From: an uncultured Pelagibacteraceae bacterium
GTDB taxonomy: Bacteria; Pseudomonadota; Alphaproteobacteria; Pelagibacterales; Pelagibacteraceae
Assembly: GCA_902528505.1 (NCBI GenBank)
Contig: CABZSY010000004.1
Coordinates: 1 to 42,920 of the forward strand
Reading direction: 5' to 3'
Length of the DNA: 42,920 bases
Below, piece after piece: positions 1 to 7,757 of the stretch. The stretch's first letter is position 1; the number at the start of each line of letters is the position of its first letter. The translations under genes were made by a program, and so were the position numbers. The notes under the pieces were generated by a model. That model worked only from the letters and a program-made list of their open reading frames with translations, had not been told where the DNA came from and did not search any database.

Positions 1-2
1 AA

Positions 3-284
3 GAATTAGGTTTGGATTTGCAAAAAGTATTTGATGTAGCAAAGCTTGGGTCTGGAAATTCAGCAGCATTGAACCGAGTATTTGATAATTTATTAAAGGG
101 CGATTTTACAGGATTTAAATTTACAGCCAATAATTCTGTAAAAGATTTAACTTATATACAAGATCTCTTAAAAGATTTTCCGGAAGCTGAAAAGGTTGCC
201 GAAGTAAATAAAAATTACTTCCAAAAAGCAGTAGATCAAGGTTATGGAGAAAATTTTATTAGTGAATTGATAAATAAAAAATAA
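3..284 (+). CDS. 3' end of a 3-hydroxyisobutyrate dehydrogenase-family oxidoreductase (partial)
   Basis: The frame is open to the left edge, so the gene starts outside the window; the ORF-track start (TTG at 12) is only an internal leucine codon. About 93 C-terminal residues are visible. They resemble the all-helical C-terminal domain of beta-hydroxyacid dehydrogenases (HIBADH, tartronate semialdehyde reductase): a GLD...V...GSGNS helix, then SVKDL, the family's conserved catalytic-lysine/KD region, and a terminal GYGENFISELI helix like the usual G.G..D.S.L ending. The Rossmann domain is not visible, so substrate and cofactor cannot be read. The family is fairly secure; the exact function is unknown. 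Confidence 0.7.
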   Translation, partial: ELGLDLQKVFDVAKLGSGNSAALNRVFDNLLKGDFTGFKFTANNSVKDLTYIQDLLKDFPEAEKVAEVNKNYFQKAVDQGYGENFISELINKK

Positions 285-404
285 GTAAAATACTGATTTG
301 AGATACCGGGACTCTACTAAAGCATTAGGTTGTATTCAAGAAATATATTTTATTAAAACTAAAATAAATTAATTGAAATTTGTTTAATTATAATTAACTT
401 TTTT

Positions 405-565
405 ATGAGGAGGTTATTATGTTAAAACTATCACCACCTGACACTTAGCTGAATAGCTTTATATTTCAAAAACAAACAAAAAATAAAATCCTTTTGGATT
501 TAAATGCCAAAGAGGCAATATAAGGGAGCTCTTTAGGTGATATCTTAAAGAGCGGACCCTTAAAA
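405..565 (+). ncRNA. Candidate structured RNA with four hairpins and a possible pseudoknot
   Basis: This 280-base stretch between convergent genes holds ordered secondary structure not explained by either neighbour. Reading rightward: AGCT/AGCT hairpin (447-450 with 455-458); AAATCC-TTTT-GGATTT (486-501); TGCC-aaaga-GGCA (505-517); and a longer stem, AGGG then GCTCTTTA (523-535) pairing with TAAAGAGC then CCCT (546-560) across a small internal loop. The loop of the last stem (GGTGATA, 536-542) is exactly complementary to TATCACC at 429-435 inside a mini-ORF, which could form a pseudoknot. No T-run follows the last stem, so it is not a normal intrinsic terminator. The pairing is seen in the sequence; RNA function, strand and boundaries are inference. 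I do not recognise a known RNA family. Confidence 0.4.
419..448 (+). CDS. Nine-codon mini-ORF with a perfect Shine-Dalgarno
   Basis: ATG at 419 is preceded by AGGAGG (408-413) at 5-nt spacing, a stronger ribosome binding site than most genes in this window have. The ORF encodes MLKLSPPDT and stops at 448. PPD is among the Pro-Pro-X motifs known to slow ribosomes that lack EF-P help, so a stalling leader peptide is conceivable. No rightward gene follows until 2175 and two leftward genes lie just downstream, so there is no obvious gene for it to control in cis. The codons for LSP overlap the TATCACC strand that could pair with the distal hairpin loop, so translation and folding would compete. 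Translation is unproven. Confidence 0.35.
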   Translation: MLKLSPPDT

Positions 566-566
566 T

Positions 567-1097
567 TTAATTAACAGATTTTAAAATTTCTAGTGGAAGT
601 GGTGCTTCTGGATACTTTTTTTGACATAATTTTTCATATGACTCACAAAAACCCATAATTATTTTTAATACTAAATCTTGTTTTGAATTTTCTTTAATTA
701 TTAATTTTGAAATTAACTTATTACGCATTTTCTCTAATTCTTTAATTTGTTCTCCTGTAAAAAATTCACCTGTTTCTATTTCCCAATAAGTATTATCTAA
801 TTCCTCATCGCTTAAATTGTTTAATTTATTTTGTAGTTCAATTATTGTTGGATCATCCGTTTGCTTATTTCTCATTGGCGAATTTTTTAACTTTCCAAGA
901 CATTTATCTCTTAATCCCTCAATAAAATGATCGTATGGTCTTCCTTCTGCCAAATCTCTAAAATGATTACTTTTAAAATATTTATTTATAGCTAGCTCTG
1001 TTGAAACTTTTTCTTTGCCTTTAATTACAGCTATTTGTACATAGATTTCCTGACTGATATATTCATCAAGATGATCTATTACTTTATGTGGAATCAC
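567..1097 (-). CDS. Hypothetical protein, 176 aa
   Basis: An intact ORF starting with GTG, 11 bases downstream of the stop of the c-type cytochrome gene and on the same strand, so probably the last gene of that small transcript. The protein is highly charged and predicted helical, with no signal peptide and no membrane segment. An acidic middle part (LSDEELDNTYWEIETGEFF) is followed by a Lys/Glu-rich helix. I recognise no family or catalytic motif. Cysteines occur singly, not as CxxC. Real coding is supported by length, lack of an overlapping better ORF and SAR11-like amino-acid use; function is unknown. Confidence 0.6.
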   Translation of the reverse strand: MIPHKVIDHLDEYISQEIYVQIAVIKGKEKVSTELAINKYFKSNHFRDLAEGRPYDHFIEGLRDKCLGKLKNSPMRNKQTDDPTIIELQNKLNNLSDEELDNTYWEIETGEFFTGEQIKELEKMRNKLISKLIIKENSKQDLVLKIIMGFCESYEKLCQKKYPEAPLPLEILKSVN

Positions 1098-1108
1098 TGC
1101 TTAAAAAA

Positions 1109-1558
1109 TTAATGAGGCATTCGGTATTTGCTATGACATGCCTTACAACTACTCCACATAAATTCTCGAAGAGTAGCTCGAATATCGTCACTATCTTCAA
1201 TCACTGAAGTCAGTTTTATCATGTTATCTGATGATTTTTGCATTAAAGCATTAAAAGCGTCTTTCTCTTCCCAAATAATAGGTAAAGACTCTGTCTTAAA
1301 TCCCTCTTTGGTGTTTTCAGGAAATAATCCTAGCAATGTTTTATAATTTTCACTCATTTCAATCATCAATTCTTTTGCTCTGTCAAAATCTCCCTTTGAT
1401 GATAAAGCTTGGACACGCTTTGCTGTGCTGTAATTCTTACTAAATAAAGCCTTTCTAGCTTTTATAATTTCTTCTACAGTTTCAGCATTAGCAGAAAAAG
1501 TAAAGATTAAGGAAAAAATAATTATGAGTGATTTTATTATTTTTATTTTTTGTATCAT
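1109..1558 (-). CDS. Periplasmic c-type cytochrome, c-556/c-prime family
   Basis: The 149-aa product begins with a Sec signal peptide (KIIKSLIIIFSLIFTFSANA) and ends with the single haem-binding motif CKACH at residues 138-142, the C-terminal position typical of class II cytochromes (c', c-556). The middle is the four-helix-bundle type, with SLPIIWEEKDAFNALM matching the family's conserved P.IW....F segment. The methionine often used as sixth ligand in helix 1 of c-556 proteins is not at the expected place (ARKALF), so the haem might be five-coordinate. It lies between a DUF411 gene and an unknown gene, close to cytochrome b561 across the divergent spacer; a role in periplasmic electron transfer is inferred. 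Confidence 0.8.
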   Translation of the reverse strand: MIQKIKIIKSLIIIFSLIFTFSANAETVEEIIKARKALFSKNYSTAKRVQALSSKGDFDRAKELMIEMSENYKTLLGLFPENTKEGFKTESLPIIWEEKDAFNALMQKSSDNMIKLTSVIEDSDDIRATLREFMWSSCKACHSKYRMPH

Positions 1559-1563
1559 GAGTT

Positions 1564-2045
1564 TTATATTGTCATGAATACTGAAAATTTCCCATCAATA
1601 AGTTGATAAATAACATAAGGCTCCTCCTTATCACCTGGCATATCTGGTGTACCAATAGGCATTCCAGGCAGTACTATTCCATCAATATCAGGTTGTTCTT
1701 TTAATAATTTATTTATGGCTTTTGTTAGAACATGACCCTCAATAAAGTATTTGTCCATAATTGTGGTATGACAAGACTGCATTTCTAATGGGATAGTATA
1801 TTTTTGTTTAATTGTATGAAGATTTTCCATATCCGTTCGTTTTACTTTAAATTTTTTTTTTTTAAAAATAAATCATAACCATTACAACATCCACAAGAAG
1901 GAGTTTTAAAAACTTCGACAATTTGCTTGTTGTTATTATTGGCTAAAGCATCTTTTTTATCTGTAACAAAATTAAGGATATATATGAACGAGAGGGTTAA
2001 TATCGACGTAATAACTAATTTGATTAAATTATTTTTTTCTAACAT
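1564..2045 (-). pseudogene. DUF411 metal-binding protein gene, frameshifted at an A12 run
   Basis: Two ORFs make one DUF411 protein. The first (2045-1842) gives an N-terminal membrane anchor or signal and the TPSCGCCNGYD metal-binding motif; the second (frame open upstream of 1830) continues with MQSCHT, a GHV segment and VLPGMPIGTPDMPG, all hallmarks of the family. The break falls at twelve consecutive A on the coding strand (T at 1852-1863). Ten or thirteen A would restore one frame, reading ...LFLKKK(K)FKVKRTDMENL. Everything else looks intact, so this is a recent indel, a miscalled run length, or a gene rescued by polymerase or ribosome slippage. DUF411 proteins are linked to copper or other metal handling; this one sits 5 bases upstream of a c-type cytochrome gene. 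Confidence 0.8.
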
Positions 2046-2174
2046 TTGAAACGAATTATATTTAACAAAATTTAAAGAGCATTAAATTAGACAAAATGTA
2101 CCCTTATTCATAATTTAATTTTATGATGTCGCAAGTTACTTTTAAATCTTATTTATGTTATATTTGAAAATTAT

Positions 2175-2702
2175 ATGAAATTGAAAAATAACTTAACAGA
2201 GTATGGTATAATTTCAAAGCTGTTACATTGGCTGAGTGCAATATTGCTCCTAATTCAAATTCCTCTTGGTTTCTATTTAGTTGATCTTGATTTTGGGGAA
2301 GAAAGATTAAGTATAGAAAATATTCACATTATAATAGGTTTAACCATATTTTACTTAGTTATTATAAGATTACTAAATAAAATTTTTAACCCTACTCCAC
2401 AATTAGACCCAAGTATTTTTAAAGGTCAAAGGTTTATAGCCAAACTAAATCATGTTCTTTTATATGTGGCAATTTTATCGATAACCATTTCGGGTATTTT
2501 AAAAAAATTATTTAATGGTGAAACGTTGGTGATATTTTTCAAAGAGATTGAAATTCAAGACAACTTTGAATTGGCTGATCAATTTTATAACATTCATATA
2601 TTCTCAAATTATACAATTTTAGGTCTGATCTCTCTTCATATTTTAGCTGTCATAGTTCATAAGCTATTTTTTAACGAAAATTTGTTAAAAAAAATTCTAT
2701 AA
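2175..2702 (+). CDS. Cytochrome b561-family membrane protein
   Basis: The 175-aa protein has four predicted transmembrane helices and the CybB/cytochrome b561 pattern: YGIISKLLHWLSA at the start, with the first haem-ligand histidine after the helix-1 entry, HIIIGL in the second helix, LNHVLLY in the third, and HIFSNYTILGLISLHILAVIVHKL carrying the last ligands. It is expected to carry di-haem b and pass electrons between the quinone pool and periplasmic carriers. It is divergent from the DUF411/cytochrome c genes across a 129-base spacer that must hold promoters for both directions. The family is clear; the redox partner is not. Confidence 0.85.
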   Translation: MKLKNNLTEYGIISKLLHWLSAILLLIQIPLGFYLVDLDFGEERLSIENIHIIIGLTIFYLVIIRLLNKIFNPTPQLDPSIFKGQRFIAKLNHVLLYVAILSITISGILKKLFNGETLVIFFKEIEIQDNFELADQFYNIHIFSNYTILGLISLHILAVIVHKLFFNENLLKKIL

Positions 2703-2707
2703 AATAT

Positions 2708-3145
2708 TTAGTGGCAGTTAATTCCATACTTTTTTAATCTCCAGTAATTATACGGCCATGGAGTTAAAAAACCTACAATTAGCATAATAGGTATAACCCA
2801 CCAAGTTAGAATTGCCCCACCAGTTAAAATATAATCTGTTGAATTCATCATAATTTCCATACTAAGCATTGAAATTAAACTCATACCTGATGCTGTCTTT
2901 ACTGCTCCATTAAAAGAGAAACCTTGTCGTATTAAAATTATAGTCTCTAATATTATGCTTGTAATTAATCCATTTATAATAGCTAAAATCATTATGCCTA
3001 ACAGTGGAAAAGGTATTTTGGTTAATTGAAAAAATAATATAGTTCCAAAATCACCAATAGCGCAACCTAACAAACACCAACCAGTGTTTTTTGCACTTCT
3101 TTTCCAAGTGTGTTTACATGCCCAATGAAATGTGGAGCTATCCAT
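2708..3145 (-). CDS. DUF4396-domain membrane protein
   Basis: The product has a short cytoplasmic HWACKHTWKR start, a CLLGCAIGD helix, and further hydrophobic segments ending in MSMEIMMNSTDYILTGG, TWWVIPIML and PWPYNYWRLKKYG. This order and the PYNYWRLKK ending are what I know of DUF4396 proteins. I chose the second methionine (MDSSTF, 145 aa) rather than the ORF-track start at 3193, because the longer form adds a poorly conserved hydrophobic stretch lying inside the divergent gene. It is convergent with cytochrome b561 (5-base gap). Its conserved Cys and His residues near the membrane suggest metal or redox handling, but no function is established. Confidence 0.75.
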   Translation of the reverse strand: MDSSTFHWACKHTWKRSAKNTGWCLLGCAIGDFGTILFFQLTKIPFPLLGIMILAIINGLITSIILETIILIRQGFSFNGAVKTASGMSLISMLSMEIMMNSTDYILTGGAILTWWVIPIMLIVGFLTPWPYNYWRLKKYGINCH

Positions 3146-3167
3146 AATTATTTGATAATAATAAAAA

Positions 3168-3851
3168 ATGATTTTTAAACAACTGTTTGACATAAATTCA
3201 TCAACTTATACTTATATAATATCTTCGGCAAAAGGTCGCGAAGCAATCATTATAGATCCTGTTTTAGAAAATGTAGATGAATATATAGCTCATTTAAAAG
3301 AACTCGATTTAAAACTAGTGAAAGTAATAGATACTCATATTCATGCTGACCACATTACTGGTGCTTCAAAACTAAAAAGTAATACAAATTGTACAACAAT
3401 TATGGGAGAAAATTCTCCCGCAGAAACTGTAGATATAAAACTTAAAGACGATGGGATTATCGAAATAGACCAATTAAAAATTAGAGCAATGTTTACCCCT
3501 GGTCATACTTCAGATAGTTATAGTTTTTTAATGGATAACTATTTATTCTCTGGCGATACTCTTTTAATTAATGGGACTGGGAGAACTGATTTTCAAAATG
3601 GTAGCTCTAAGGATGCTTATCATTCTCTTTTTCACAAATTATTAAAATTACCCGAAGAAACAATTCTTTACCCTGGTCATGATTATAATGGAAAAAAATC
3701 TAGTACTATTGGCAAAGAAAAAGAACACAACCCAAGACTTCAAGTAGAAAATGTAGATCAATATATTGAAATTATGTCCAATTTAAATTTATCAAAACCA
3801 AAGATGATCGACCATAATATATCTAGAAATCTTAAACTTGGAGATATCTAG
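3168..3851 (+). CDS. MBL-fold persulfide dioxygenase-like protein (ETHE1/Blh type)
   Basis: A 227-aa metallo-beta-lactamase-fold protein. The metal motif THIHADH is at residues 56-62, followed by TPGHT, SGDTLLINGTGRTDF and YPGHDY, the signature set of ETHE1-like persulfide dioxygenases and their bacterial Blh relatives, which oxidise glutathione persulfide to sulfite with a mononuclear iron. The start at 3168 fits family length and begins MIFKQLFDINSSTYTYI as usual. It diverges from the DUF4396 gene with starts very close together. In other proteobacteria such genes sit with sulfide-oxidation or detoxification genes; the redox neighbours here fit that but do not prove it. Confidence 0.85.
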   Translation: MIFKQLFDINSSTYTYIISSAKGREAIIIDPVLENVDEYIAHLKELDLKLVKVIDTHIHADHITGASKLKSNTNCTTIMGENSPAETVDIKLKDDGIIEIDQLKIRAMFTPGHTSDSYSFLMDNYLFSGDTLLINGTGRTDFQNGSSKDAYHSLFHKLLKLPEETILYPGHDYNGKKSSTIGKEKEHNPRLQVENVDQYIEIMSNLNLSKPKMIDHNISRNLKLGDI

Positions 3852-3852
3852 T

Positions 3853-3877
3853 TATGCCCCTTTTAAAAAGAGGCATA
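3853..3877 (+). terminator. Hairpin after the MBL gene
   Basis: ATGCC (3854-3858) pairs with GGCAT (3872-3876) and the inner CTTTT with AAAAG, giving a near-continuous stem starting two bases after the stop codon. It is not followed by a clear T-run (AAATTGTAAAT), so its efficiency as an intrinsic terminator is doubtful; it may be a 3'-end stabilising hairpin. The rest of the spacer to 4025 shows only AT-rich sequence without recognisable sites. Confidence 0.4.
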
Positions 3878-4025
3878 AATTGTAAATAACAAGAGAGAAA
3901 GTCAATTAAAAATAAATATAAATTTATTAATTAATTAATTTACGTATATAGTTAATTGAGATTTTTAATAACTATATTTGGTCAAAACAGCTATGCATTA
4001 ACTGTATTTAACAGAATGAGAAAAG

Positions 4026-4343
4026 TTAAGATAAAAAGACAAATATGATTATCCAATAAGATAAAAGACCAGAGAATATAGTCGCAATAACATTTTTTGA
4101 AAAATAACCAACAATAATTGCAACTAAAGCTCCAAATATTTTAGGATCATTCATTTCTATATAAGAGCCATAATCATTAATAAATATTGCAGGAAATATA
4201 ATTGCAGGAAATACTGCAGATGGAACATAAGCTAATACAGCTTTAATTTTTTCACCAAGGAGATCTCTTCTAACTAGAGCAATCATAGTCATTCTAGTAA
4301 AATAAGTTAATATTCCAGCAATTGTAATTGATAGCCAAGTCAT
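4026..4343 (-). CDS. azlD: AzlD-family branched-chain amino acid exporter subunit
   Basis: A 105-aa, almost wholly hydrophobic protein with about four membrane helices; TYFTRM and the VPSAVFPAIIFP segment match the AzlD family. Its start overlaps the stop of azlC by 4 nt (ATGA type), implying translational coupling. AzlCD pairs export branched-chain amino acids or close analogues. It is the last gene of the leftward block headed by the iron transporter; no terminator is evident downstream. Confidence 0.85.
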   Translation of the reverse strand: MTWLSITIAGILTYFTRMTMIALVRRDLLGEKIKAVLAYVPSAVFPAIIFPAIFINDYGSYIEMNDPKIFGALVAIIVGYFSKNVIATIFSGLLSYWIIIFVFLS

Positions 4344-5026
4344 TTTTTTAACCTCAATAATAATGCTGCAACGAATAAGGCAATAACAGGCGAAATAAGA
4401 ATATAAGATTTAAATGGTGCTTCAAAAAATAACAAAGAACTAATACCGCAAACAAACATTACAATCACGTGATCCATTTTTTTTAAATCTTGAACAACAA
4501 TTGCTATAAAAGTTAAGGGAATTGCAAATTTTAATCCAAGCTCTTCGGGCACAAATGAACCTAATATTATCCCTGCAAGAGTTGCTATTTGCCAGCAAAC
4601 CCACATTGTAACTCCTGTGCCTAGTAAGTGATAATGCAAATACTGTTCTGTTTTATTTTTTTTAAAAAATTTATTAGACTCGGCAAATCCTTGATCAACC
4701 ACAACATAAGAAATTAATAGCTTCTTAATAAAAGATAATTTTTCTAAATACTCAGATAAAACAGCTCCATATAACAAATGTCTTGAATTGATTACACCTA
4801 CTGAGGTAACAGCAACTAAAGATGAAGCTCCACCTGATAGTAATTGTAAAAATACTATTTGTGAGGCTCCTCCAAATATAATGATGGACATAGCGTAAAC
4901 TAAGTATGGATTAAAACCAAGTTCTACACCAATTGCTCCACAAATAATTCCAAAAGGAATTACCGAAAGCATATGAGGAGCAATATCAAGCATACCTCTT
5001 GAAAATAAGTATTTTTTTGAAAGCAT
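4340..5026 (-). CDS. azlC: AzlC-family branched-chain amino acid permease
   Basis: The 228-aa membrane protein has the AzlC order: a conserved start with PFGIICGAIGVELGF, then FGGASQIVFLQLL, NSRHLLYGA and VDQGFAESN. AzlC is the large subunit of the AzlCD export pair. It lies 14 bases after the iron-ABC ATPase stop, so it may be read through from the iron operon, though no functional link is known. Whether the substrate is really a branched-chain amino acid cannot be read from the sequence. Confidence 0.9.
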   Translation of the reverse strand: MLSKKYLFSRGMLDIAPHMLSVIPFGIICGAIGVELGFNPYLVYAMSIIIFGGASQIVFLQLLSGGASSLVAVTSVGVINSRHLLYGAVLSEYLEKLSFIKKLLISYVVVDQGFAESNKFFKKNKTEQYLHYHLLGTGVTMWVCWQIATLAGIILGSFVPEELGLKFAIPLTFIAIVVQDLKKMDHVIVMFVCGISSLLFFEAPFKSYILISPVIALFVAALLLRLKK

Positions 5027-5040
5027 TTATTTTGTTTGTA

Positions 5041-6102
5041 TTAAAAACAAACTATATGATCAATATTAATTGGTCTTTTAATGCCAAATTTTTCATCAAC
5101 TTCATGCTGATGAACGTGATGAGAATGAACAAAAACAGGGATCAATAAATCACTATTAGTCTTTAAAGTATAAATAAAATTTGTACCTCTAAATTTTCTA
5201 TCAACAACCTCTAACTTAAGATTACTTCGATCATCATGCTCAAGATCTTCAGGTTGTAATAACAATTGAACTTCAGAACCTTTTGGGTAATGTTTTATAA
5301 AATTACCTTTAATTGTTCCTAAATCTTTATTTTCTAATGAATTTTCTCCTGTCACCTTAGCTGGAATTAATATTCCCCTATTTAAAAAATTCACTACTTC
5401 AACAGAGTTTGGGAAATGATAAACATTGTAGGGATCATCAAATTGCTTAATTTGGCCTTCTAAAATAATGGCACATTTATTTCCTAAATAAAAAGCCTCA
5501 TAAGAGTCATGAGTAACTATTATAGTTGTTATTTTTAATCTGCTTAGTATTTTTTTTAATCTTACTTGAATTTCTTCTTTAAAACTTTGATCAACATTTG
5601 ATAGTGGTTCATCTAATAACAAAAGATCAGGTTGAGTTAATAGAGATCTTGCAAGGGAAGCTCTCTGTGCCTCACCTGCGCTTATCTCATGTGGGAATTT
5701 AGATAATATTTTTGAGATATCTAGTAACTTTATTATTTCTTTAAAGCTTATTTTCTTTCTTCTTTTTCCCTTATTTTTCTCTGAACCTAACAATATATTT
5801 TTTTCAACTGTGTAATGTGGAAAGAGACTGTTATCCTGGAATGCTAAAGATATGTTTCTGTGCTCAGGTTCAATATTTTCTTTTTTAGAAGATAAAATTT
5901 TACCCTTTAATTGAATTGTGCCTTTGTCAATCGTTTCTAATCCAGCAATAGTTCTAAGTATTGTTGTTTTTCCAATACCAGATGGACCAAGAATACATAA
6001 AGTTTCGCCCTCTTTTTCAATTTCAAAAGATGCATTCTTTACCTTTGTTTTCCCACCTATTGTAAAGTCAACGTTTTTAATTTCTAAAAAGTTTTTACTC
6101 AT
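5041..6102 (-). CDS. fbpC: Iron(III) ABC transporter ATP-binding protein (FbpC/SfuC-type)
   Basis: 353 aa. Walker A GPSGIGKTT near residue 40, a degenerate signature ISAGEAQR in place of LSGGQQR, Walker B LLLLDEPLSN and the switch histidine in TIIVTHD. The C-terminal third is a regulatory OB-like domain as in FbpC/PotA/CysA-class ATPases. The ATG overlaps the end of the permease gene by 8 nt. Iron is inferred from the binding protein with a Tyr-Tyr motif and Fur-like boxes in the same cluster. The Ala in the signature is a visible deviation but is unlikely to abolish ATPase function. Confidence 0.85.
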   Translation of the reverse strand: MSKNFLEIKNVDFTIGGKTKVKNASFEIEKEGETLCILGPSGIGKTTILRTIAGLETIDKGTIQLKGKILSSKKENIEPEHRNISLAFQDNSLFPHYTVEKNILLGSEKNKGKRRKKISFKEIIKLLDISKILSKFPHEISAGEAQRASLARSLLTQPDLLLLDEPLSNVDQSFKEEIQVRLKKILSRLKITTIIVTHDSYEAFYLGNKCAIILEGQIKQFDDPYNVYHFPNSVEVVNFLNRGILIPAKVTGENSLENKDLGTIKGNFIKHYPKGSEVQLLLQPEDLEHDDRSNLKLEVVDRKFRGTNFIYTLKTNSDLLIPVFVHSHHVHQHEVDEKFGIKRPINIDHIVCF

Positions 6103-7718
6103 TTTCCCTTAAAATATAGTTAGATGTAAGCATAATAAATGTTGTTGCAATTAAAATTAAAAATAAAGATGGTACTGCAGCTGCCTCTAGTAAATCCTCA
6201 GATGCTGATATATATGCTGTTGTTGCAAATGTTTCAAAGTTAAATGGTCTTAAAATCAGTGTAATTGGAAGTTCTCTTATAATTTCAAGAGAAATTAAGA
6301 TTAAGACGAATAAAAGTGAATTTCTTAGATAGGGAACATGAATATTCGTGAAAGTTTTTTGTTTAGAATAACCAAGAAGATAAGAACTTTCATCAACAGA
6401 GATATTAATTTTTTCATATCCAGATTTTATTCCATTAAATGCCAAAGAATAAAATCTTACAAAATAAACTAGAACTAAACCAAGGACAGATCCTATAAAC
6501 ATTTTTTTTATAGACAAGAAGCCTAGGGCTTGAACAATATTTTCATCAAACCATGCTATAAAAGTTATGAAAGCTACAGCTAGAATAACCCCTGGAATTG
6601 CGTAACCAGAAATAGATAGAGTAGATAAAATATTTAAAGCTTTATTTTTTGAAACTCTGTTTCCATAATTTGAAATAAGAGAAAAAATTATCAAAACGAT
6701 GCTTGATAAAAATACTAAATAAATTGTATTTAAAGTTAGAGTAACTACTTGAAGATCAAAAAAGTTTTCAGGAAATTTGATTGTCCAATATAACATTTGG
6801 CTCAAAGGGAATAAAAAACTTAAAAAGAATATAATAAAACAAACAAAAAATGCGTTAAACGCTTTAATTCCAGAAAGCTGTATTTTTTCTTTTTGCTTAA
6901 AACCACCTTTTGTATTGGAGTGATATTTTGCTCTTTTTCTAGATAAATTTTCTAAAATAAAAAGTGCAAAAATAAATATTAAAAGAAAAAAAGATAATCT
7001 ATTCGAAAAAGCTAAATCATCAAACGCTATCCATGAATTATAAATTCCAGTAGTTAGAGTGTTAATTGAAAAAAAATCAACTGCACCAAATTCAGCTAAA
7101 GTTTCCATCGCTACGAGAGATAAACCAGCTACTATAGCGGGTCTAGCGGCTGGTAAAATTAAAGAATATAAAGACTTAAATTTTGAAAATCCCAAACTCC
7201 TTCCTAAATCAATTAGGTTTTGTGACTGATATAAGAATGATGCCCTTGTCAGAATATATACATAAGCAAACAAAGAAAATGAAAGTGAAAGAACAGCTCC
7301 AAACAAACCATCGAATTTTGGAATATGCTGGTTGTAATTTCCTGGTCCAAATAAATTTTTTAAAATTGAATACAAGGTTCCATAATTTTCAAAAAAAAGC
7401 TGTTAGTGAGTAAGCATAAATATATGGAGGAACTGCGAAAGATAATATTAAAGCCCACTTAAAAAAATTACTTAATGGGAATATATAAAATGAAACTAAA
7501 TAAGCTGATAGAGTTCCTATTATAAATGTTAAAACTAAAACCGAGATTAACAAAACTAATGAATTAGAAATATATTCTAAAAGAAAGGTTTCTTTAAGAA
7601 TGGTAAAATAATTAGATGTGTCCTCAAAAAAACTGTAAAAAACAGTAACTATAGGAATTAATACACTTATAGAAACTAGTAATGAGGATATAAACCAAAT
7701 ATTTAAGCTCTTAAACAT
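6095..7718 (-). pseudogene. fbpB: Iron(III) ABC transporter permease (FbpB-type), frameshifted at a T8 run
   Basis: Two ORFs together give a roughly 540-aa, double-permease FbpB/ThiP-type protein. The first (7718-7389) ends ...YAYSLTAFF and stops; the second (7375-6095, frame open further upstream) resumes as ENYGTLYSILKNLFGPGNYN. The break lies in a run of eight T on the coding strand (A at 7391-7398); seven T gives a continuous reading FFENYGTLYSIL. The EAA-like loops RSLGFSKFKSLYSLILPAARPAI and ...IHVPYLRNSL are intact. Either the run was miscalled, or the strain has lost or slips through this permease. It follows the peroxiredoxin gene by 39 bases. Confidence 0.85.
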
Positions 7719-7757
7719 AGTGGGTTTATAATATAAAATTATCTTTTTAATATAACT

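Noticed and set aside
285-400. Possible tRNA or tmRNA in the first spacer
   Set aside because: No T-arm, anticodon arm or CCA-type acceptor can be folded, and no tag-peptide-like sequence is present.
3146-3193. Longer start for the DUF4396 protein
   Set aside because: It would overlap the start of the divergent MBL gene and adds residues unlike the family start.
5918-6112. Short plus-strand ORF antisense to fbpC, with similar ones at 7183-7413 and 9898-10158
   Set aside because: These are antisense shadows of well-supported genes with no motif, Shine-Dalgarno or independent support.
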